Shown here piece after piece: positions 25,429 through 33,830 of a stretch of DNA of 49,467 nucleotides. The first letter of the stretch is position 1. Each line of letters opens with the position of its first letter. Position numbers and translations under genes: made by a program. Source of the stretch: Limnoraphis robusta CS-951. Its GTDB lineage: Bacteria > Cyanobacteriota > Cyanobacteriia > Cyanobacteriales > Microcoleaceae. The notes under the pieces are model-generated. The model was not told the DNA's origin and did not search any database. It saw only the letters and a list, made by a program, of their open reading frames with translations. The DNA is taken from assembly GCF_000972705.2 (NCBI RefSeq), contig NZ_LATL02000056.1:1-49467 (forward strand), given 5' to 3'.

Positions 25429-25491
25429 AGATCTATTATCTGATCTTACAGATAGTACCGTTTTGTACCATAAATCGTCTACTAAGTTACT

Positions 25492-25898
25492 TCTCTCCGT
25501 AGTTATAGGCTTAATCTTGATTAAATTTCGCTACTAACTACTACAACTGGTTTTTAAACCGATTAAATCCGTCCTTGGACAGAACTTAATGACTAGCTCC
25601 ATCCAGTCATGAATGTTCAGTCGATCTCGACTTCATTCCAACTCGCAAACTGAAGCGAACAAAGATTTCGCTTTGTTTCGGCTAACTGGCTTGGATGCCT
25701 GTCGTGCGCCCAAGCTTTCACTCGTCTCTCACACCTTAATCAATAGGAGCCTACAGCTCAGATGAAGCCGGATAAATTTTAGACGCTAGAAATGATAGCC
25801 TAGCAGATTTCTCTGCAAATTTGTAGGCTCTATCATTAAGTTTTTATCAAATTTCCTTAATTTTTGTAAAGATTCTGTGAAAAAAATTTTTTCGGGAT
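25492..25898. other. Intergenic region with hairpins downstream of DUF192 gene
   Basis: No gene was recognised. Two imperfect hairpins are visible: CGAACAAAG/CTTTGTTTCG near 25654-25680 and a longer AATGATAGCCTA/TAGGCTCTATCATT pair (25791-25837). The second lies 60-110 bases downstream of the DUF192 stop on the minus strand and may act as its terminator. Confidence 0.45.
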
Positions 25899-26408
25899 TT
25901 AGGGGTTCCCAGAGTTCAAAGACTCAATCTCAACCCGATCGCCGGGTTTCACCCCCAACTCTTGGGTTCGTCCGCCTCTTAATTCAATCACCTGATCTAC
26001 CGGAACATTAGGGCCATAGGTCGGGCAGGGTTCAGCCGTACAAGGAGGCGCACTCACCTGAATCCCTTGAATAATTCCATTACGGATGAAAATCATATCT
26101 AGAGAAATTTTACAATTTTTCATCCAGAAACCGACAACCCGAGGCGGGGAAAAAGAAAACAGCATTCCTCGGTTGTCGGGTAAGGAAGTGCGGTACATCA
26201 GTCCCATTTGCTGTTGTTGGGGAGTGCGGGCGACTTCGAGTTGAATCACCTCACCTCCGAGAGTGGTTTGGGCGGTAACAGGTAGCATTTGACCTAAATT
26301 TTCGGTAGGTGGGGATGAAAGCGTCGTTGGCTGCTGAGAAAAGATAGTGCTGTTTAAAACAACAAAAAGTCCGATGGGGAGTAGAGACAGTGCTAAAAAT
26401 TTGCTCAT
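25899..26408 (-). CDS. DUF192 exported protein
   Basis: This 169-residue protein has an N-terminal hydrophobic segment (FLALSLLPIGLFVVL) that is a signal peptide or anchor. A DUF192 domain follows: VARTPQQQQMGLMYRTSLPDNRGMLF, FWMKNCKISLDMIFI and a C-terminal VIELRGG...GVKPGD. DUF192 proteins are widespread; their biochemical role is not settled. It lies 90 bases downstream of the NblR-like gene on the same strand. Confidence 0.88.
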   Translation of the reverse strand: MSKFLALSLLPIGLFVVLNSTIFSQQPTTLSSPPTENLGQMLPVTAQTTLGGEVIQLEVARTPQQQQMGLMYRTSLPDNRGMLFSFSPPRVVGFWMKNCKISLDMIFIRNGIIQGIQVSAPPCTAEPCPTYGPNVPVDQVIELRGGRTQELGVKPGDRVEIESLNSGNP

Positions 26409-26497
26409 AGGAAATTGTTGAGAAACCTAATCACAGATCAGGCAAATACAGAGTTAGCAATCTTGTTGTTTATTTCCCCTGATTTGTTCCCAAAGAG

Positions 26498-27193
26498 TTA
26501 GGACTCTCGCAAAACATAACCCACGCCTCTAACGGTTTGAATCAGACGTTTTTCCCCTTCTTCTTCGATTTTGAGACGGAGATAACGAATATAAACTTCA
26601 ATCACATTCGATTCCCCGAGAAAATCATACCCCCAAACATTTTCTAAAATTTGTTCACGAGTTAAAACTTCTCGGGGATGTTCCATTAAATATCGTAATA
26701 GATCAAATTCTTTCATGGTCAACTCAATCGCCCGACCATTGCGAAAGGCGCATCGAGTCGCTACATCTAAGACTAATTCACCAAAGCGTAGTTGATCGCT
26801 ATTGTGATCAATCGGTTGCAAATACAGACGCACCAGTTGCAAAAACGATTCGGTGCGATAGGGTTTGAGGAAATAATCATCCGCTCCTGATTCTAAACAA
26901 GCGACACGATCTTCTACATTATCTCTTGCCATAAATACTAGCATCGGCGTGCGGTTTCCCTGATTTCTCAGATGACGACACAGCGTTAACCCCGACTCTC
27001 CGCCCAACATTCGATCCACGACAATCAAAGCGGGTTGAGTCTCTGTGGCTCGATGCAGGCCCAGGGTCACATTCGGAACCACAATCGGATAATAGCCCGA
27101 TTCTTCCAAATCTAGGCTAACGTGTTGGGCTAAAAGTTCGTCGGATTCAACCACTAAAATTGAAGGATGATGCTCGGTGGCAACTATACTCAT
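26498..27193 (-). CDS. nblR: OmpR-family response regulator, NblR-like
   Basis: The 231-residue product has a receiver domain (about 8-125) followed by a winged-helix DNA-binding domain ending VRGVGYVLRE. The phospho-acceptor Asp (VVDRML) and the signalling Lys (LKPY) are present. The acidic pair DD usual at the first strand is replaced by Glu-Ser (VVESDE), so phosphorylation may be weak. The overall look and the neighbouring NAD kinase suggest NblR, which controls phycobilisome breakdown in stress, but another cyanobacterial OmpR regulator is possible. ATG 27193 has GGGGGA upstream. Confidence 0.72.
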   Translation of the reverse strand: MSIVATEHHPSILVVESDELLAQHVSLDLEESGYYPIVVPNVTLGLHRATETQPALIVVDRMLGGESGLTLCRHLRNQGNRTPMLVFMARDNVEDRVACLESGADDYFLKPYRTESFLQLVRLYLQPIDHNSDQLRFGELVLDVATRCAFRNGRAIELTMKEFDLLRYLMEHPREVLTREQILENVWGYDFLGESNVIEVYIRYLRLKIEEEGEKRLIQTVRGVGYVLRES

Positions 27194-27272
27194 TGACAAA
27201 TCCCCCATCGGAATATTACCCGTTTTAGCACGTTAGACGGGTTAATTGAACAATCAGAGATTTAGTTTTCCT

Positions 27273-28190
27273 TCAGGGCAACTCAACAGACGTAGGTTTG
27301 GCAATATGGGGCAGTCCCCAACCCAATTTTTCTCGCAAAACCTGGAAAAATTCCGGTAATTTTAGGCGAATAAAGTGAGCAGAATGAACCGAGCGCGTCA
27401 CTCTAACGCGATAATCCGGTAAGACATAACATCCGCCGTTCCCATCAACCACCATCACCAAACGATTAGGACTGGCTGCATAAATGTTGACAGGTTCTTT
27501 TTCGGCATAAATTAAGGCTCTTGAGGCCAGAGAGTGGGGACAAATGGGCAGGAGTTGCAAGACTCCGACATCCGGTGTGACAACGGCGCCGCCAGCCGAG
27601 AGAGAATAGGCTGTAGAACCAGTTGGGGTAGAAATGATCACCCCATCTGCGGCAATATCAACAGGCGCGTGTCCGCCAATTTCCACCTCGAAATGGCACA
27701 TACAGGTCATGGGTTCACGATGCAAGACCATCTCGTTTAAACACAATGCTTCCCAAAGTAACTGATCTTCTTGATAAACCTCGACACAGAGCATGGCCCG
27801 TTGTTCAACGGTATAATCTCCGGCCATCACTTGCTCAAGAACAGTCGGTAACTGATTAATATAAGTTTCGGTTAAAAATCCCATGTGACCTGTATTGACC
27901 GTCAGCATCGGAATTCCTTTAGGAGCAATTTGGCGAGAGGCCGATAACACAGTGCCATCTCCACCCAAAACAATCACAAACGCCATATCCTCATCGAAAC
28001 CGGGAGGCACTAACTGATCGACGGGCTTATGACAGAGGGGACGGTTAAGCTCAGAATAGCCGAGCAAGCCTCCCACTCCAGTTGCAGTGTGAACTTGCCA
28101 GCCACAGGAAGTCAGCTTGTCTTTCAACTCGTCAGCGATGCGACAAGCCGCTGATTTGGCATCGTTATAAATAATCCCAGCTTTGGGCAC
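27273..28190 (-). CDS. nadK: NAD kinase
   Basis: A 305-residue enzyme that phosphorylates NAD to NADP. Signatures are GGDGT (76-80), [10 protein letters not shown], the LNEMVLHRE loop and the substrate loop [20 protein letters not shown]. Cyanobacteria usually have two NAD kinases; this is the type with N-terminal PKAGIIYND. Downstream is the NblR-like gene on the same strand, 80 bases away, so an operon is likely. Confidence 0.94.
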   Translation of the reverse strand: MPKAGIIYNDAKSAACRIADELKDKLTSCGWQVHTATGVGGLLGYSELNRPLCHKPVDQLVPPGFDEDMAFVIVLGGDGTVLSASRQIAPKGIPMLTVNTGHMGFLTETYINQLPTVLEQVMAGDYTVEQRAMLCVEVYQEDQLLWEALCLNEMVLHREPMTCMCHFEVEIGGHAPVDIAADGVIISTPTGSTAYSLSAGGAVVTPDVGVLQLLPICPHSLASRALIYAEKEPVNIYAASPNRLVMVVDGNGGCYVLPDYRVRVTRSVHSAHFIRLKLPEFFQVLREKLGWGLPHIAKPTSVELP

Positions 28191-28376
28191 GCGAATAACT
28201 TAACTCAGGTTTAAAAAATGCAATTCAACAGAAAGCTTTAAATCAGCTTTTGAACAGGTGCTTTACGGAATTTGGATAGATTGAATTCTATCATAGTTTC
28301 AGTTCGCCTTGATCAACATCTAACCCCAGCCAGACATGAGCAATGATCAAGACGACAACTGGCATGGGTTGAGCAA

Positions 28377-29357
28377 TTATGTTTTTTTGAATGGAGTTCT
28401 TTTTTGTTTGCGTTTTTTCTGTTTTTCGCGCTCGTATTCGACTTCTTTGATCTTCTTGATAATTCGGCCGTAGTAATCTTGTAGATAGGCTTCTAAAGAA
28501 GTCATTTCTGCCGGATCAAAACCAAAAACGCTGTAGGTTTCTTCCATCGAAGCTTTCAGGGGTTGACCTGTGGCGGCTACTTCTGCAAAAGCCAACCGAT
28601 CAGAGATGTTCAACGTCCACTGAAACCAACGGGTGATACTGCGTACCAACCTTAACATATTGGTGGGGGTGCGAGTCACCTTGGCTTCTTTGCCGGAGAG
28701 TCGTTCACAGAGGCGGATAATTTCATCGGCTGTCCAGGCGCGAGAACCGACAACGGGGAAGCTTTTGTTCTCGGTTTCCGCTACGGAGAGGGCGCGAACG
28801 ACAAATTTAGCGATATCTTGGGTATCCATATAGGCGATCGGAGAACTGATGCCCGGAACCCAGGCAGATTGTCCTTCTAAAATGGGGATGGCATACTGAC
28901 CAATGATTCCCTGTAAAAAGCCACAAGGTTTCAAAATCGTGTATTTTAAGCCCGACTCTGCTAAAAATAACTCGGTGCAGTATTTGATATCTAATAGCGG
29001 CACTTGTCTGTATTTTTCGGCATCCAAGAAGGAGACAAAGATATAGCGCTCAATCCCTGCGGCTTGGGTCGCTTGAATCAGTGAAAGTTTACCGTACCAG
29101 TCTACATCTTTGATGCTAAGAGAATCAGTGGGTCGGGCGGTGGCAGCATCAATGACAGCCGTGACTCCTTCGAGAGCGGCTTTGAGGGTTTCGGGTTTGC
29201 AGAGATCTCCGGGTACCAGTTCAGCGCCCCATTCTTTAAGAAAAGCAGCTCGACTGTAACTCCTGGCCAAGCAACGAACTTGATAGCCCTCATCGATAGC
29301 ACGACGAGCCACCTGTCTCCCTAGAGTGCCAGTAGCACCCACGATTAAAATAGTCAT
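28377..29357 (-). CDS. ycf39: Ycf39-like NmrA-type SDR, photosystem II assembly factor
   Basis: This 326-residue atypical short-chain dehydrogenase has the N-terminal dinucleotide motif GATGTLG (7-13), then CLARSYSRAAFLKEWGAELVPGDL and YTILKPCGF. There is no catalytic YxxxK, as usual for NmrA-like members. Ycf39 with HliD delivers chlorophyll to nascent photosystem II. The C-terminus ends in a Lys/Arg-rich tail (KQKKRKQKR) that might contact membrane or RNA. A run of T in the tail region makes the exact end sensitive to sequencing error. Confidence 0.9.
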   Translation of the reverse strand: MTILIVGATGTLGRQVARRAIDEGYQVRCLARSYSRAAFLKEWGAELVPGDLCKPETLKAALEGVTAVIDAATARPTDSLSIKDVDWYGKLSLIQATQAAGIERYIFVSFLDAEKYRQVPLLDIKYCTELFLAESGLKYTILKPCGFLQGIIGQYAIPILEGQSAWVPGISSPIAYMDTQDIAKFVVRALSVAETENKSFPVVGSRAWTADEIIRLCERLSGKEAKVTRTPTNMLRLVRSITRWFQWTLNISDRLAFAEVAATGQPLKASMEETYSVFGFDPAEMTSLEAYLQDYYGRIIKKIKEVEYEREKQKKRKQKRTPFKKT

Positions 29358-29509
29358 GAATAAATCGGTATTAAACTTAAACTTGACTTAAGATCGTATC
29401 AGAAAATCTCTCATTTTTTAATAAAACTTCATAAATTTTTGATAAGCTGATGGGTAGCCCCCTAAAAAGCTCTATTGAGCTTGAAACAGAGGAAATGGCA
29501 GTTCCCGTG

Positions 29510-29971
29510 CTAGCGGGGACGGTTTCGCCGTCGTTGTTCCATGATCTCGGCAAACTGACGGCGCTGTTCGGGAGTCAGAACTTCTCGAATTTGCAGAATG
29601 ATCTCAAACTGCAACTTGCTCATTTCCTGTTTGAGCTGGAGCAATTCATCATATTTTTGACGAATTTGGCTGGGGCTGGCGTTACTAGAGAGTAGGGCTT
29701 GTAATTGTTCTTGGGCAAGACGCAGTTGTTGTCGGCGTTGAGAGATTTTATCTTGATACTGAGCGCGAATTTCTTGCATTCTCTGCTTTTGTTCGGGTGT
29801 CGCATTTAATTGTTTCAGCAATTGCTCGGTATCATCATCAGATTCTCCGGCATAAACTTTTGCTTGCGCCTGAAGTTGAGATAATATTTTCTCAGACGTG
29901 GCAGCATCAGCAATCCCACTGTGAAAAGTTGGCAGGAAAAGCGTTAATAGTAAAATGCAAGATCTCAACAT
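29510..29971 (-). CDS. Spy/CpxP-family periplasmic protein
   Basis: A 153-residue helical protein with a signal peptide (cleavage near ADAAT) and two LTxxQ-type motifs (LNATPEQKQRM and LTPEQRRQF), the hallmark of Spy/CpxP chaperone-like metal-stress proteins. The rest is a Gln- and Arg-rich coiled coil. It is the downstream member of an ECF sigma / anti-sigma / Spy operon, now separated from its partners by the TnpB element at 30081-31318, so it may rely on read-through or a new promoter. Confidence 0.85.
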   Translation of the reverse strand: MLRSCILLLTLFLPTFHSGIADAATSEKILSQLQAQAKVYAGESDDDTEQLLKQLNATPEQKQRMQEIRAQYQDKISQRRQQLRLAQEQLQALLSSNASPSQIRQKYDELLQLKQEMSKLQFEIILQIREVLTPEQRRQFAEIMEQRRRNRPR

Positions 29972-30080
29972 AAAATTTTAATTCTCTTTTTTAAAAATTT
30001 TAAGAGTTGACAAGGGAATAAGTCCCTGAGAAGAAAACCAGGGAAGGCAGAGTCAGTGAACCGTTTAGAGGCGGTATGTT

Positions 30081-30175
30081 CTGCTATCGAAAACTGATAT
30101 AACACGGTATAAACCGTATTAATGTTTCGTTCGGTGCCTCACCCCGGACTGTCGGCAGCACCCGGTCAGACAGGC
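30081..30175 (-). ncRNA. Putative omega RNA (guide scaffold) of copy 2
   Basis: The 95 bases beyond the tnpB stop are nearly the same as in copy 1, including 52 identical terminal bases and a GTCTGACCGGGTGCTGC block. Conservation past the stop supports an RNA role. The guide would come from the flank below 30081. Confidence 0.6.
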
Positions 30176-31255
30176 TCAAACCGAATAGCCTTCGGCGTAA
30201 TACTTTAAGTTGAGGCTCGCATTCAAATCGCGATCAATTGATATGTCGCAAGCTTCACAGATGAAAACTCGTTCTTTCAGTGCTATTTTTTGAACGTGAC
30301 CGCAACTTGAACAGGTCTTAGTTGACGGATAAAATCTGTCAGCAAAAACTACTACTGAGCCGTACCACTCAGATTTATACTCAACTTGGCGGCGAATTTC
30401 ATAAAGAGCAGAATCAGCAATAGCACCCGCTAACTTATGATTCTTTAACATCCCAGAAACATTCAAGTCTTCTAACCCGATGACTGCGTGGTTTTTGCAT
30501 AGCCATGAGGTCAATTTATGAATTGACACTTTTCGGATGTTAGCCACTCTTTGATGTGCTTTTGCCAGTTTCAGTCTAGCTTTATTCCTGTTATTTGAGC
30601 CCTTTTGTTTTCTCGAGAGTTCTCTTTGAAGTCGCGCTAATTTGTTCTTAGCCTTTTTGTATGCTCTGGGGTTTGCAAAAACCGTACCGTCTGAACAGGT
30701 CGCTAAGACCTTAACCCCAACATCAACACCCAGAGCAACTCTTGATTTAATGGTAGGTTCAGGCTCAAATTCATAAGCTACTGAAATATACCAAGAATCA
30801 GCTACTCGACTAATTGTGACTCGCTTTGTGTTGATTTCAGGTAGGGGTTCATAAGTGAATACCCATCCAATGAAGGGGAGCTTTAGCCTTGTACCCGCAA
30901 ACCTCATTACCTTGCCACAATTATCGAGAGTAAAGCTATCATTTATTCCTTTTTTCTTGAACTTAGGATGTTTGGCAATGCCTTGAAAGAATCGGCTAAA
31001 TGCTTCTCCCAAGTGCATGAAAGCAAATTGATAAACTCTAGAACTTAGCGTTGACTGCCAGGAGTATTGAGGTTTAATGTGATTGGTGTAGAACTTTTTT
31101 AGCTTATTCGTTGAAGGTTTTAAACCCTGTTTGTAAGCTTCATTCCACATCGCTAACGCCCAGTTCCAAACCCACCTAGAATATCCGGCGTGGGTCGCCA
31201 TTAAAGTCTTCTGTTTGTTGTTCAGTTTTAACTTGGTATGATAGGCTCGTTGCAT
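30176..31255 (-). CDS. tnpB: TnpB RNA-guided endonuclease, copy 2
   Basis: This 359-residue TnpB is very close to copy 1. Catalytic motifs are intact: GVDVGVK, GLEDLNVSG and IDRDLNASLN, with four zinc Cys in CSSC and CEAC. It stops at a TGA directly after YAEGYSV, leaving the downstream 95 bases as pure RNA/end sequence. This appears to be the more typical form. Differences from copy 1 are scattered and mostly synonymous or conservative, so both copies look under selection or recently split. Confidence 0.93.
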   Translation of the reverse strand: MQRAYHTKLKLNNKQKTLMATHAGYSRWVWNWALAMWNEAYKQGLKPSTNKLKKFYTNHIKPQYSWQSTLSSRVYQFAFMHLGEAFSRFFQGIAKHPKFKKKGINDSFTLDNCGKVMRFAGTRLKLPFIGWVFTYEPLPEINTKRVTISRVADSWYISVAYEFEPEPTIKSRVALGVDVGVKVLATCSDGTVFANPRAYKKAKNKLARLQRELSRKQKGSNNRNKARLKLAKAHQRVANIRKVSIHKLTSWLCKNHAVIGLEDLNVSGMLKNHKLAGAIADSALYEIRRQVEYKSEWYGSVVVFADRFYPSTKTCSSCGHVQKIALKERVFICEACDISIDRDLNASLNLKYYAEGYSV

Positions 31256-31324
31256 AGATCTATTATCTGCTCTTACGGAGAGTACCGTGTTGTACCATAA
31301 ATCGTCTACTAAGTTACTGCTCTA

Positions 31325-31693
31325 TTAATCTTTAGAGCTTTCTAGCATTGTGAACCAACTGGTTTCTTGCGTTTCTTCCATTGCACCCTCCCAGTTACTT
31401 TCAATAAAGCCTTCTAATTGGGATTGTTCACGGGTTGTTAATGATGGGGGATGAAGGATGCGATCGCCGATCCACAGTAGAGTCAAACTGGCAGCAATCA
31501 AAGAGGAAACCCATCCCAAAGCCTGAATTGTTGTTCGGGGACTGCTTTGATGTTGAGACTCTTTAAGCCGATCATCGGTGTCGAGAGTCGCCATAATTAG
31601 CTCTTCCAACTCAGGGGTTGCTTCCGGAGCAGTCGAACGATATTGCTTGAGAAAATTAATCAACGTTTGATCATTAGTTGGCAACTGACTCAT
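31325..31693 (-). CDS. Membrane anti-sigma factor
   Basis: The product is 122 residues: an N-terminal cytoplasmic helical region (about 1-50) with the LINFLKQYR..APEATPELEELI pattern, one membrane helix (about 57-76, WVSSLIAASLTLLWIG) and a short extracytoplasmic tail. Its start overlaps the sigma factor stop by four bases, which marks it as the cognate anti-sigma. The typical HxxxCxxC zinc motif is absent. Its stop lies six bases from the TnpB element. Confidence 0.75.
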   Translation of the reverse strand: MSQLPTNDQTLINFLKQYRSTAPEATPELEELIMATLDTDDRLKESQHQSSPRTTIQALGWVSSLIAASLTLLWIGDRILHPPSLTTREQSQLEGFIESNWEGAMEETQETSWFTMLESSKD

Positions 31694-32265
31694 AGGTTGA
31701 CTCCTTCACTTTGCAAAAATTTCCGCAGAGCGGCTCTAGCATGGAACAGGCGAGACTTAACGGTTCCCAAGGGGATATTTAAAATTTCCGCAATTTCTTT
31801 TTGGGGAATTTCCTCAAGATCATGCAGAACGATCACGGTTCGATGTTCAAAGCTGAGATGAGCTAATCCGCGTTGCACTAAATCCTGATAGTGTAGAAGC
31901 ATTAAATCAGGAGAATCGCTCGCACAGGAGAGAAGATCTTGAGCGTCTATTGAATCTACCGTTTTGGATGGTAAATTAAATGAATGATGTTTGGCTAACA
32001 TTCGTCGTCGATCAGTTGCCACGTTCCAGGTAATTCGATAGAGCCAAGTCGAAAATGTTGCAGGTTGCTTCAGTTTCGGTAAACCTTTCCACACCCGCAA
32101 AAACACCTCTTGAACTAAATCATCAAGGGATGAGGAGCCGCAGAGTTGATATAAAGTTGATCGAACTTTTCCCTGGTATCGTTGGTAGAGATAGCGAAAG
32201 CACTGGCGATCGCCTTTCTGACACTGTTCTACCAAAAAGGCATCCGAGCAGTCATCCGTTAACAT
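31690..32265 (-). CDS. ECF-type sigma-70 factor
   Basis: The 191-residue product has region 2 (FRYLYQRYQGKVRSTLYQLC...DLVQEVFLRVWKGL) and region 4 (LSFEHRTVIVLHDLEEIPQKEIAEILNIPLGTVKSRLFHARAALRKFL). ATG 32265 is preferred because GAGGA is spaced ten bases upstream; a GTG at 32289 is an alternative. With the membrane anti-sigma and the Spy-like protein it should form an envelope or metal-stress regulon. Its promoter region is squeezed by the end of a TnpB remnant at 32336. Confidence 0.9.
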   Translation of the reverse strand: MLTDDCSDAFLVEQCQKGDRQCFRYLYQRYQGKVRSTLYQLCGSSSLDDLVQEVFLRVWKGLPKLKQPATFSTWLYRITWNVATDRRRMLAKHHSFNLPSKTVDSIDAQDLLSCASDSPDLMLLHYQDLVQRGLAHLSFEHRTVIVLHDLEEIPQKEIAEILNIPLGTVKSRLFHARAALRKFLQSEGVNL

Positions 32266-32335
32266 ATCGGTGGTATCCTCAACGAACACCTGCGAAATCT
32301 CCTTTTCCCTTCCTGGTCTATATATTTTGACACAC

Positions 32336-32371
32336 TCCCACCAGTAAACCCTTCGGATTCTACTGGGGGAT
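32336..32371 (-). repeat. Right-end hairpin of the third TnpB element
   Basis: An imperfect hairpin pairs CCCACCAGTA with TACTGGGGG around a CCCTTCGG centre, downstream of the broken tnpB. It is typical of IS605-type right ends and of the 3' part of omega RNA. It sits only 65-100 bases ahead of the sigma factor start. Confidence 0.6.
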
Positions 32372-32379
32372 TCTAAATC

Positions 32380-33619
32380 TCACGACTTAGATTTACTGCT
32401 TCTACGGCACTTATCTAGGCTGCTTCCAACCCCCGACAGTACGCCTACACAGTCAATTTCTTGAACCACGATCTGCCCAACCGCAGTAATACCTCGATTA
32501 CAAATCACTTGTGCTGCTGCAACATCACGATTACATTCGTAGTTGCATTCAGGGCATTTATGTGTGCGTTCGGACAGGTTTTTCTTTCCTGTATGCGCCC
32601 CACAATGAGGACAAATTTGACTCGTATATCTGTAGTCAACCTTGTCAAAATAAACCCCTCGTTTCCAGCAAACCCAAGCCAATATATTGAAGAACTGACC
32701 GAACCCTGCGTCTAAAGTATGTTTTCTTAGCATTCCTTTTGCCCAGGCTCTAAAATCTAGATCTTCAACAAATATCATTCCTGCTTTGTCGCACAAATGA
32801 TGCAGCTCATTTAAAGTGAAAGTCTTTTCGAGTATCTGATCTCTTTTGATGAAGTCTTGCTATCTTTTGGTTGAGCTTCTGTCGATTAGTTGAACCCAAT
32901 TTCTTGAATTTAAGTCTACGTTGCAGTAATTTCAACTTGCTATGTAGTTGGTTTAAAAATTTCGGTCGTTCAATTAACTCACCATCAGAGGTTGCCAAGA
33001 ACTTCTCAAGTCCAATGTCAATTCCTAGTGGATGCCCAGAAGCCGGGGTGTCTGGAATGCTTACAGGACTTTGCAAAGATAACATTGCAAAATACCCGCT
33101 AGCTTTTCTTACAACCCTCACCTGCTTAAGTTTAAATCCTTCCGGGATTGGGCGAGACAACCTCATCTTCACCCATCCGATTTGAGGAAGTTTTATCCAA
33201 TTATTTGAAACGGGATTGCTCTTAAACTGAGGGAATACAAAAGACCGCATTCGATATTTGTTCTTAAAGCGAGGAAAACCATAACCCTGCTCTTTCATGT
33301 TGTTAAATGCTCTTTCTAACGTTTTGAGAACTTGTTGCAAAACTTGAGCATTGGTTTTCTTGAGTTCAAGGTTAGTTTTCTTCGCTTTTGTCAAGCTGGC
33401 GGCTTGTACGTTGTAATTCGGATACGGAGCATCCGATGGGATAATGTACTCTTGCTGCAATGAACAAAAGTTAACTGCACACTTCCTACTACTTATCCAG
33501 TCTTTCCGCTCCCTCAAGGCGTAATTCCACACCTTTCTACAGACCGCTAACATTTCTTCAATGATGGCAATCTGTTCTTGAGAGGGGATCAACTTAAATT
33601 CGTAGATTAGTGTTAGCAT
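32380..33619 (-). pseudogene. tnpB: Frameshifted TnpB, third element
   Basis: The first part (33619 down to 32807) begins MLTLIYEFKLIPSQ and contains the first RuvC Asp (GIDIGLEKF); it stops at TGA after DFHFK. The second part, in another frame down to 32380, continues CDKAGMIFVEDLDF (catalytic Glu), a CPHC/CPEC zinc finger and RDVAAAQ (last Asp). One extra or missing base near 32811 explains the break. This TnpB is of a different subgroup from the twin copies. The downstream C-terminus and hairpin are still present, so its RNA could still be made. Confidence 0.88.
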
Positions 33620-33830
33620 CCTAAAAATATAACACAATTCTATCTGACCACGCTATTCAGTTAGAACTGCGTACAGAGAAGGTTTCCTTCTTTGGTCGCA
33701 ATTCATCTCGCCGTTAAGTCTTCGACTCTAACGGGAGTCCTCTTGCTCCATTTTAGATAGACTCACAGATGTTCTCAAAAGTTCATGGTTGATCTTTGTT
33801 ATTTTTCCGAGAAACTGCTCTAAGTTAGAG
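33620..33830. other. Upstream end of the third TnpB element
   Basis: No gene was seen. The stretch includes an inverted motif, AGAAGGTTTCCTTCT at 33677-33691, and other short hairpins that probably belong to the element's left end. The exact boundary is not visible without a second copy. Confidence 0.4.

Larger units (their letters stand above)
24254..25491 (-). mobile_element. TnpB element, copy 1 (1238 bases, no tnpA)
   Basis: Ends were set by comparison with the second copy at 30081-31318: both are 1238 bases and similarity stops at the same points. The left end, upstream of tnpB, is 25429-25491. The right end carries a hairpin, ACGGT/ACCGT, at 24277-24290. There is no transposase TnpA, so movement needs one in trans. 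This is the IS605-related arrangement often called IS1341-type. Confidence 0.85.
30081..31318 (-). mobile_element. TnpB element, copy 2 (1238 bases, no tnpA)
   Basis: This copy shares end-to-end similarity and the same 1238-base length with 24254-25491. The upstream end stops six bases before the anti-sigma stop codon at 31325-31327, and the right end lies about 110 bases before the Spy-like start. It was therefore inserted inside the ECF operon without breaking a gene. Confidence 0.85.

Noticed and set aside
24254..25491. Target-site duplication around the TnpB elements
   Set aside because: The flanks of the two copies share only a few bases at the left end, which fits the IS605 mode of insertion without duplication; no repeat was found.
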